From: Thermohalobaculum sp039187815
GTDB taxonomy: Bacteria; Pseudomonadota; Alphaproteobacteria; Rhodobacterales; Rhodobacteraceae
Length of the DNA: 13,001 bases
Direction: 5' to 3'
Assembly (NCBI GenBank): GCA_039187815.1
Contig: JBCCZI010000117.1
Coordinates: 1 to 13,001 of the forward strand
The number at the start of each line of letters is the position of its first letter. Within the stretch, counting starts at the first letter, position 1. A program made the position numbers and the translations under genes. Under the pieces are notes generated by a model that saw nothing but the letters and a program-made list of their open reading frames with translations, was not told where the DNA came from and ran no database searches. This document shows positions 7,370 to 13,001 of this stretch, one piece after another.

Positions 7370-7993
7370 ATGGAGATGACAGGGGAACGTCTGATCGAGG
7401 CCGACCGCGCAGCGGTTTGGGCTGCCTTGAACGATCCAGAGGTGCTGAAGGCGGCAATCCCGGGCTGTCAGTCCATGGAGAAGACCTCCGACACCGGATT
7501 TGCCGCCACGGTCAAGCAAAAGGTCGGCCCCGTTTCGGCCACCTTCAAAGGCGCGGTCGAGCTTTCGGACATCGTCGAGGGCGAGAGCTATACGATCGCC
7601 GGCGAGGGCAAAGGTGGTGCCGCCGGCTTTGCCAAGGGCGGTGCGAAGGTGCGCCTTGAGGACGCCGAGGGTGGGACGCGCCTCGTCTATGAGGCCGAGG
7701 CCAAGGTCGGCGGCAAGCTCGCCCAACTCGGCGGCCGGCTGATCGACGGGTTCGCAAAAAAGATGGCGGACCAGTTCTTCGACGACTTCAAAGCCGCGCT
7801 GGAGCCAGGGCCTGCCGAGGGGGCCGGCGAGCCCGATGCGGCAACCGCAGCTCTCGAGCCCCAGGATCCGACAGACCCTGGCGATCCAGTGCCCCCTGCC
7901 GCGCACGAGCCGGCGGCCCATCCCGAGTTCCAGCCCAAAGAGCCCGCGGCTCCACAAAAGAAATCTTGGCTCCAACGTCTGTTTGGCAGCTGA
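7370..7993 (+). CDS. coxG: CoxG-like SRPBCC protein (CO dehydrogenase subunit G family)
   Basis: A 207-aa START/SRPBCC-fold protein of the CoxG family. Members accompany aerobic Mo-hydroxylases and are thought to recruit the enzyme to the membrane and pass electrons on through bound quinone. The domain covers about 1-145: it opens with MEMTGERLIEADRAAVWAAL, followed by DPEVLKAAIPGC, and ends with KKMADQFFDDFKAAL. From about 146 a Pro/Ala/Glu-rich linker leads to a short basic amphipathic tail, KKSWLQRLFGS, a plausible membrane anchor. An in-frame ATG at 7319 would add 17 residues, but AGGGAGA (7354-7360) nine bases before 7370 and the family N-terminus (MEMTGE) favour 7370. It is the first gene of the cox set, 70 bases before coxS. 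Confidence 0.87.
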   Translation: MEMTGERLIEADRAAVWAALNDPEVLKAAIPGCQSMEKTSDTGFAATVKQKVGPVSATFKGAVELSDIVEGESYTIAGEGKGGAAGFAKGGAKVRLEDAEGGTRLVYEAEAKVGGKLAQLGGRLIDGFAKKMADQFFDDFKAALEPGPAEGAGEPDAATAALEPQDPTDPGDPVPPAAHEPAAHPEFQPKEPAAPQKKSWLQRLFGS

Positions 7994-8063
7994 GCAGCCC
8001 GAATATTGATCACCAGGGACAGCCATCAACCCAAGCGACCTGCACGCATTAGGGAGGAAAGCA

Positions 8064-8552
8064 ATGACGACAGTGACGATGATCGTGAACGGCGAGGAGA
8101 TGACTGGCGAGGCCGAAGGTCGAACCCTGTTGGTCGATTTTCTGCGCGGCCAGCTTGACCTGACGGGCACCCATGTAGGCTGCGACACCTCACAATGCGG
8201 CGCCTGCGTCGTGCACATCGATGGCGCCAGCGCCAAGGCCTGCACGATTTTCGCTCAGGCCTGTGACGGGGCGAGCGTCACGACGATCGAAGGGATGGCG
8301 AATGCGGACGGATCGCTGTCATTGATCCAGCAGGCGTTCCAGGATCATCATGCGCTTCAGTGCGGGTTCTGCACGCCTGGCATGGTGATGTCGGCCTCTG
8401 ATCTGCTCGCCCGCAATGCCAGCCCGTCCGAGACAGAAATCCGGGAATGGCTGGAGGGCAATATCTGCCGCTGCACCGGGTACCACAACATCGTCAAGGC
8501 CATCCAAGCGGCCTCGGCGACCATGATCGGCTCCTCCCAGGCGGCCGAGTAA
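8064..8552 (+). CDS. coxS: CO dehydrogenase-type small subunit, two [2Fe-2S] clusters
   Basis: The 162-aa iron-sulfur subunit of a xanthine-oxidase-family molybdenum hydroxylase; it carries electrons from the Mo site in CoxL to FAD in CoxM. The N-terminal ferredoxin-like domain holds C40, C45, C48 and C60 (GCDTSQCGACVV). The C-terminal four-helix domain holds C100, C103, C135 and C137 (QCGFCTPGM, NICRCTGY). All eight cluster ligands are present and the length is normal. The start is backed by AGGGAGGAAAG a few bases upstream. No signal peptide is visible, so it is cytoplasmic. The coxL start lies 78 bases downstream. Confidence 0.95.
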   Translation: MTTVTMIVNGEEMTGEAEGRTLLVDFLRGQLDLTGTHVGCDTSQCGACVVHIDGASAKACTIFAQACDGASVTTIEGMANADGSLSLIQQAFQDHHALQCGFCTPGMVMSASDLLARNASPSETEIREWLEGNICRCTGYHNIVKAIQAASATMIGSSQAAE

Positions 8553-8630
8553 CACAGACCGAAACCTCATCCGATCGAACTGCCCCGACGAAAACGAGGC
8601 GCAGCGGACCGGGCATAACGGGAGAGATGC

Positions 8631-10997
8631 ATGCCGAAGGATCAAGGCATCGGCGCTGCGAGCAAGCGGCGAGAAGACATTCGCTTTCTGACCGGGAAGG
8701 GCCAGTACACAGACGACATCAACCGCCCGGGCCAGCTCTATTGCCAGTTCCTGCGCTCGGATGTGGCACACGGGGTCATCAAAACCCTCGACACCGCGCC
8801 CGCAAAGATGATGGACGGCGTTGTCGCGGTGTTCACGGCGACGGATCTCGAGGCCGTGGGCGGCGTGCCCTGTGGCTGGCAGGTGACCGACCGCCATGGC
8901 GAAGCGATGAAAGAGCCCAAGCACCCTATCCTGGCCGAGGGCAAGGTGCGCCATGTGGGCGACCCGATCGCCGCCGTGATCGCTGAGAGCGCCGAGATCG
9001 CGCGCGATGCCGCCGAGGCCGTCGGCCTCGAGATCGAAGAGCTGCCAGCAGTTGTCGGCATGGGCGCAGCGCTCACGGGCGGGGCCAATGTGCATGACGA
9101 CGTGCCCGGCAATCTCTGCTTCGACTGGGGTTTTGTCGAAGAGAACAAGGACGCCGTCGACGCGGCGATCGCCAGTGCGGCGCATGTCACCAAGCTCGAG
9201 CTTGTGAACAACCGCCTGGTGGCCAATCCCATGGAGCCGCGCTGTGCCATCGGCGACTACGACGCCTCGCGGGACGAGCACACGCTGTACACGACCTCGC
9301 AGAACCCGCACGTGATCCGACTGTTGATGGGCGCCTTTGTTCTGTCGATCCCCGAGCACAAGCTGCGGGTGGTCGCGCCGGATGTGGGCGGCGGTTTTGG
9401 CTCCAAGATCTATCACTATGCCGAAGAGGCCTTTGTCACCTGGGCCGCCAAGGCCGTGGGCAAGCCGATCAAATGGACGTCCTCGCGCTCGGAGGCGTTT
9501 CTGTCGGATGCCCAAGGGCGCGATCATGTGACGACGATCGAATTGGCGCTCGATGCCGAGCATAATTTCACGGCGCTGCGCTGCCACACGCTGGCGAATA
9601 TGGGCGCCTACCTCTCGACCTTTGCGCCATGTGTGCCGACATGGCTGCACGGCACGCTGCTGGCCGGGAACTACAAGACGCCGCTGATCTACACGAATGT
9701 CAAAGCGGTGTTCACCAACACGGTGCCCGTCGATGCCTATCGCGGGGCCGGGCGGCCTGAGGCGACCTTCCAGCTCGAGCGCGTGATCGACAAGGCCGCG
9801 CGTGAAGTCGGCGTCGATCCGGCAGAGCTGCGCCGCAAGAACTTCATCCCCACAGATGCGTTCCCGTACCAAACCCCGGTGGCGGTCCAGTACGACACGG
9901 GCGATTACGACGCGACCATGACCAAAGCGCTCGAGATGGCCGATGTGGCGGGCTTTGCCGCTCGGCGGGCCGAGAGCGAGGCGCAGGGCAAACGGCGCGG
10001 GCTCGGCATCGCCTCTTATATCGAGGCCTGCGGCATCGCGCCGTCGTCCCTGGTGGGTGCGCTCGGCGCGCGCGCAGGGCTCTACGAGGCCGCGACCGTG
10101 CGCGTGAACCCAACCGGCTCGGTCTCGGTCTTTACGGGCTCGCATTCCCACGGACAGGGGCACGAGACGACCTTTGCCCAGGTGGTCGCCGATATGCTGG
10201 GGATCGATGAGGGCCAGATCGACATCGTCCACGGCGACACCTCCAAGGTGCCCTTCGGCATGGGCACCTATGGCTCGCGCTCGCTCGCAGTCGGCGGTTC
10301 GGCTATCTATAAATCCGTCGAGAAGATCGTGACCAAGGCCAAGAAGATCGCGGCCCACCTGCTCGAGGCGGCCGAGGCCGACATCACCTTCGAGAACGGT
10401 CAGTTCACCGTTGCCGGCACCGACAAGGCGCTCGGCTGGGGCGATGTCTGCCTCGCGGCTTACGTGCCGCACAAGTATCCCATCGAGACGTTGGAGCCGG
10501 GGCTTGAGGAGACGTCCTTCTACGACCCCGCCAACTTCACCTATCCCGCCGGCGCCTATGTGGCCGAGGTCGAGGTGGATCCCGACACCGGCCAGGTCGA
10601 GATCTGCGCTTTCACCGCAGCGGATGACTTCGGCAATGTCGTCAATCCCATGATCGTCGAAGGCCAGGTCCATGGCGGGCTTGCGCAAGGCCTCGGTCAG
10701 GCCCTGCTCGAATGCATCGGCTTCAACGAGGACGGCCAGCCGGATGCCGCCAGCTATATGGATTATGCCATGCCGCGGGCGGCGGATCTGCCGAACTTCG
10801 CCGTCGATCACAGCTGTGTCACCCCCTGCACCCACAACCCGCTGGGCGTCAAAGGCTGCGGCGAGGCCGGGGCCATCGGCTCTCCGCCGGCGCTGGTGAA
10901 CGCGGTGATGGACGCGCTCGCCCCGCACGGAGTCGCCCATATCGACATGCCGCTCACGCCCCGCCGGGTGTGGGAGGCGATCCAGGCCGCCGGCTGA
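8631..10997 (+). CDS. coxL: aerobic CO dehydrogenase-type large subunit, form II (molybdopterin)
   Basis: Catalytic subunit, 788 aa, of the Mo-hydroxylase; it binds Mo-molybdopterin cytosine dinucleotide. The N-terminal domain begins KRREDIRFLTGKGQYTDDI (12-30). DVGGGFGSK (251-259) is a cofactor loop. The active-site loop at 369-375 reads AYRGAGR, the mark of form II; true form I CoxL has AYRCSFR with the Cu-binding Cys. The catalytic Glu is E745 in GVKGCGEAGAIGSP. The start at 8631 follows GGGAGAG. Gene order S-L-M also fits form II. Known form II relatives include enzymes acting on CO only slowly and others acting on organic compounds (nicotine-, caffeine- or aldehyde-type dehydrogenases), so the substrate is open. 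The coxM start follows 10 bases after the stop. Confidence 0.94.
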   Translation: MPKDQGIGAASKRREDIRFLTGKGQYTDDINRPGQLYCQFLRSDVAHGVIKTLDTAPAKMMDGVVAVFTATDLEAVGGVPCGWQVTDRHGEAMKEPKHPILAEGKVRHVGDPIAAVIAESAEIARDAAEAVGLEIEELPAVVGMGAALTGGANVHDDVPGNLCFDWGFVEENKDAVDAAIASAAHVTKLELVNNRLVANPMEPRCAIGDYDASRDEHTLYTTSQNPHVIRLLMGAFVLSIPEHKLRVVAPDVGGGFGSKIYHYAEEAFVTWAAKAVGKPIKWTSSRSEAFLSDAQGRDHVTTIELALDAEHNFTALRCHTLANMGAYLSTFAPCVPTWLHGTLLAGNYKTPLIYTNVKAVFTNTVPVDAYRGAGRPEATFQLERVIDKAAREVGVDPAELRRKNFIPTDAFPYQTPVAVQYDTGDYDATMTKALEMADVAGFAARRAESEAQGKRRGLGIASYIEACGIAPSSLVGALGARAGLYEAATVRVNPTGSVSVFTGSHSHGQGHETTFAQVVADMLGIDEGQIDIVHGDTSKVPFGMGTYGSRSLAVGGSAIYKSVEKIVTKAKKIAAHLLEAAEADITFENGQFTVAGTDKALGWGDVCLAAYVPHKYPIETLEPGLEETSFYDPANFTYPAGAYVAEVEVDPDTGQVEICAFTAADDFGNVVNPMIVEGQVHGGLAQGLGQALLECIGFNEDGQPDAASYMDYAMPRAADLPNFAVDHSCVTPCTHNPLGVKGCGEAGAIGSPPALVNAVMDALAPHGVAHIDMPLTPRRVWEAIQAAG

Positions 10998-11007
10998 GGA
11001 GAGACCC

Positions 11008-11799
11008 ATGTACAATTTCGACTATGTAAAACCCAGCACCCTATCCGGCGCAGTGACAGCGCTCGGCACCGAGGATGCGCAAGCGATCTCGGGGGGCCAG
11101 ACCCTGATCCCGACGCTCAAGGCCCGCCTCGGCCAGCCGAGCCAGCTGGTCGACCTGACCGGTGTCTCGGAACTGCGCGGCATCGAGCTCTCGGCCGGCG
11201 TCCTCACGATCAAGGGCGCCACCCGCCATGCCGAGGTCGCCGCATCGCCGGACGTAAACCAGGCCTTCCCGGCGCTCGCCAGCCTGGCGGGTCGTATCGG
11301 CGATCCGCAGGTGCGCAACCGCGGCACCATCGGTGGGTCGGTGGCCAACAATGACCCTGCGGCCTGCTATCCCTCGGCCGTTCTTGGGACCGGTGCCACC
11401 GTCGTGACGAACGCGCGCGAGATTGCGGCCGATGACTTCTTCCAGGGCATGTTCGACACGGCTCTGGATGAGGGCGAAATTGTCACAGCGCTTCGCTTCC
11501 CCGTGCCCGGCCGCGCGGCCTATGCCAAGTTCGTGCAACCCGCCTCGCGCTTTGCCCTGACCGGCGTCTTCGTCGCGCAAGGCACCGATGGCGTCCGCGT
11601 CGCGGTGACCGGTGCCTCCGAGAGCGGGGTGTTCCGCTGGAACGAGGCCGAGCAAGCGCTGACGGCCAGTTTCTCGGCCGATGCCGTCGCCGGGCTTTCG
11701 GTCTCGGCCGATGGGCTGATCGGTGACATCCATGCTTCGCCCGAGTACCGCGCCAACCTGATCAAGGTGATGACCAAACGCGCTGTCCAAGCCGCCTGA
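11008..11799 (+). CDS. coxM: CO dehydrogenase-type medium subunit, FAD-binding
   Basis: The 263-aa flavoprotein subunit, passing electrons from the iron-sulfur clusters to quinone or another acceptor. The FAD motifs are SGGQTLIPTLKARL (about 28-41) and TIGGSVANNDPAACYP (about 109-124). NRG just before the second motif and the DDFFQGMFDTALDEGEIV stretch are also typical. It is somewhat shorter than form I CoxM, as expected for form II members. The start has GGAGAGA upstream, and the 10-base gap to coxL suggests translational coupling. No coxD, coxE or coxF follows; the next gene is pdeM. Confidence 0.93.
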   Translation: MYNFDYVKPSTLSGAVTALGTEDAQAISGGQTLIPTLKARLGQPSQLVDLTGVSELRGIELSAGVLTIKGATRHAEVAASPDVNQAFPALASLAGRIGDPQVRNRGTIGGSVANNDPAACYPSAVLGTGATVVTNAREIAADDFFQGMFDTALDEGEIVTALRFPVPGRAAYAKFVQPASRFALTGVFVAQGTDGVRVAVTGASESGVFRWNEAEQALTASFSADAVAGLSVSADGLIGDIHASPEYRANLIKVMTKRAVQAA

Positions 11800-11820
11800 G
11801 CGCTGGTTTGCCGACATCAC

Positions 11821-11846
11821 GCCGACCCGGATTGATCCGGGCTGGC
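11821..11846 (+). terminator. GC-rich hairpin after coxM, possible terminator
   Basis: CCCGGAT (11826-11832) and ATCCGGG (11835-11841) form a perfect stem with a tight loop. It extends through GCCG/TGGC (11821-11824 with 11843-11846) after one mismatch. It sits 21 bases past the coxM stop. A T-rich stretch (TTGTTAGTCTTTTG) begins a few bases downstream rather than immediately, so it may be a weak terminator or a transcript-stabilising hairpin separating cox from pdeM. Confidence 0.42.
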
Positions 11847-11889
11847 GCTCTTGTTAGTCTTTTGTTCTCATTCCTTCACGGAGCGCACA

Positions 11890-12603
11890 GTGCCCGCCAG
11901 CCCCTGCCCGAATGCGTCGGCCACGCTCGAAGCCCATCAGACGGCTCGGTTGACCATCGGGCAGCTCACGGCGATTTTGCGCCGCTCGGGTGCGCTCTGG
12001 CTGCCAGGCTCGCGCAGTCTGGTGGTCGCCGATTTGCATCTGGGAAAGTCTGAGCGGATCGCGCGGCGGCAGGGACACCTCCTCCCACCCTATGAGACGG
12101 CCGAGACGTTGGACAGGCTCACAGCGGAGATCGCGGCGCTCGACCCAGCCGAAGTCATTTGCCTCGGCGACAGTTTCGACGACACGGCCGCTGCCACGCG
12201 CCTTGGCCAAGGCCAAGGCCAGAGGCTGGCCGAGCTTGTCCGCCGCCGCCAGTGGATCTGGCTTGCCGGCAACCACGATCCGCGCCCGGCGGGCCATGGC
12301 GGGCAGAGCTGCGCCGAACTTGTGCGCGGTGGCACGGTGTTCCGCCACATCGCCCGACTCGAGAGCGAGCGTCCCGAGGTCTCAGGCCATTACCACCCCA
12401 AAGCGCGCATCGAACATCGCGGTCGGCGTATCCAGCGTCCCTGCTTTCTCGGCGACCAGAGGCGGCTGATATTGCCGGCCTTTGGCTGTTATACCGGCGG
12501 TCTCGACGCCCAGGATCCGGTTTTTGATCCGCTGTTCCCGCACGGTGCACGCCTCTGGCTGACCGGCCGGCGCATCACCCAACTACCGCGCCATGCCTCC
12601 TGA
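11890..12603 (+). CDS. pdeM: PdeM-like metallophosphoesterase (ligase-associated DNA damage response)
   Basis: A 237-aa calcineurin-like phosphoesterase of the PdeM family, predicted dinuclear-metal nuclease/phosphodiesterase of a DNA-repair cassette normally with an ATP-dependent ligase, a large helicase and an exonuclease. Metal-binding motifs are complete: VADLHLGK (D48, H50), GDSFDD (D94), GNHD (N128, H129) and GHYH (H167, H169), and the family C-terminal LPAFGCYTGGL is present. I start at GTG 11890, seven bases after GGAG; a TTG at 11851 in frame has no such support. No ligase or helicase gene is in the window. A short GGCCAA tandem (about 12205-12221) encodes GQGQGQ. The thioesterase start overlaps its last 11 bases. 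Confidence 0.85.
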   Translation: MPASPCPNASATLEAHQTARLTIGQLTAILRRSGALWLPGSRSLVVADLHLGKSERIARRQGHLLPPYETAETLDRLTAEIAALDPAEVICLGDSFDDTAAATRLGQGQGQRLAELVRRRQWIWLAGNHDPRPAGHGGQSCAELVRGGTVFRHIARLESERPEVSGHYHPKARIEHRGRRIQRPCFLGDQRRLILPAFGCYTGGLDAQDPVFDPLFPHGARLWLTGRRITQLPRHAS

Positions 12604-12904
12604 GGACTGGGCCCCACGCGATCCAGGCTATGCCCAGCGCATCGAGCGCAATTTTGCGGCCCAAGGGTTCATGGCGCATCTTGGCGCGGCCCTCGGCGAC
12701 ATTGCGCCAGGCCGCGTCCGCATCCGCTTGCCGATCCGGCCGGCCCTGACCCAACAGCACGGCTTTGCCCATGCGGGCGCGGCCTGGGCCATCTCCGACA
12801 GCGCGGCCGGATTTGCGGCCCAAAGCCTGATGGCGCCGACCGATAGCGTGCTGACCATAGAGCTGAACACCCGCAAGAATCTACCGGCTGTGGGCGCGGT
12901 ATGA
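12593..12904 (+). pseudogene. PaaI-type hotdog thioesterase, C-terminally truncated
   Basis: A PaaI/YdiI-like acyl-CoA thioesterase, cut short. The frame overlaps pdeM by 11 bases, suggesting coupled translation. Recognisable are ERNFAAQGFMAHLGA, PGRVRIRLP, and the hotdog active-site helix LTQQHGFAHAGAAWAISDSA (about 52-71), with the Q-Q-H-G-F/AHAG motif intact. It reaches IELNTRKNLPAVG and then stops at 103 aa, whereas relatives are about 135-145 aa; the last strands of the fold are missing. The break coincides with the start of an IS5-type transposase region, so an insertion most likely removed the end. A hotdog domain lacking its last strands probably does not fold. Confidence 0.75.
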
Positions 12905-13001
12905 TTCACTGATCGAGATGGGTCAGGAGGGATCAGAATGCGGCGGGCGGGCTTGTTCGGGCTATCGGAGCGGCTGAGCAAGGATGGCGATCCGCTCGAG
13001 G
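12900..13001 (+). mobile_element. left end of an IS5-type insertion sequence (partial)
   Basis: From about 12900 the thioesterase homology ends and a short leader begins, followed by a transposase start at 12938. I infer the IS left end lies between about 12896 and 12905. Terminal repeats and target duplication cannot be confirmed because the right end is outside the window. Confidence 0.5.
12938..13001 (+). CDS. IS5-family transposase, N-terminal fragment
   Basis: The frame starts ATG at 12938 with CAGGAGG upstream and reads MRRAGLFGLSERLSKDGDPL up to the window edge. The sequence G-L-F followed by L-S-x-x-G-D-P-L is typical of the N-terminus of IS5-family DDE transposases. Only 21 residues are visible, so neither integrity nor the subgroup can be judged. 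It is oriented like the truncated thioesterase it interrupts. Confidence 0.6.
   Translation, partial: MRRAGLFGLSERLSKDGDPLE

Noticed and set aside
6047..8245. Long minus-strand open frame across metC and coxG
   Set aside because: It spans two unrelated plus-strand genes and their spacer, with low-complexity Arg/Gly/Leu-rich product; GC-driven absence of stops explains it.
8631..10997. Assignment as genuine form I CO dehydrogenase
   Set aside because: The active-site loop is AYRGAGR rather than AYRCSFR, and the gene order is S-L-M rather than M-S-L.
8319..11015. Very long open frame antisense to coxL
   Set aside because: It is the mirror of a high-GC gene with strong codon bias; the plus-strand frame has all motifs of a known enzyme and the antisense product shows no recognisable domain.
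1..13001. Composite transposon with the two IS elements as ends
   Set aside because: The left element is IS256-type and the right one IS5-type, so they cannot act as matching ends.

Overview
High-GC window, most likely from an alphaproteobacterium of the Rhodobacteraceae type. The taxon is an inference from three things: high GC with C/G-ending codons, an aap/bzt-type amino-acid importer divergent from a metC-like gene, and a hotdog thioesterase overlapping pdeM. No rRNA, tRNA or CRISPR array was seen.

Left edge (1-1130) is decayed sequence: the frameshifted C-terminal end of an IS256-type transposase, then about 700 bases with no intact gene. On the minus strand of that stretch I can only suspect two degenerate protein remnants (STAS/SulP-like and MFS-like). 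A palindrome and a terminator close it off.

Region 1131-5835, minus strand, is a complete general L-amino-acid ABC importer operon read aapJ-aapQ-aapM-aapP: periplasmic binding protein, two permeases and an ATPase. A strong intrinsic terminator between aapJ and aapQ probably makes the binding protein more abundant than the membrane complex. The ATPase carries Ala where the catalytic Walker B Glu should be (D-A-P instead of D-E-P), which should cripple ATP hydrolysis if the base call is right.

Region 5836-6067 is a divergent promoter region. Region 6068-7246, plus strand, is a PLP-dependent cystathionine beta-lyase-like gene.

Region 7370-11799, plus strand, is coxG-coxS-coxL-coxM: a molybdenum hydroxylase of the aerobic CO dehydrogenase family. 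The S-L-M order and the CoxL active-site loop AYRGAGR place it in form II, whose physiological substrate is often not CO. CoxG has a Pro-rich C-terminal linker ending in a short basic amphipathic tail, consistent with membrane recruitment. Maturation genes of form I clusters (coxD, coxE, coxF) are absent from the window.

Region 11890-12904, plus strand, holds pdeM (a calcineurin-like phosphoesterase usually linked to a DNA-repair ligase/helicase set, absent here) and a PaaI-type thioesterase that overlaps it and loses its C-terminus. The thioesterase is cut off next to an IS5-type transposase that runs off the window (12938-13001). The block is thus bracketed by two unrelated IS elements, one dead and one possibly intact. 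I see no wholly new system; the best leads are the Walker B substitution, the form II oxidoreductase of unknown substrate, and the IS-truncated thioesterase.
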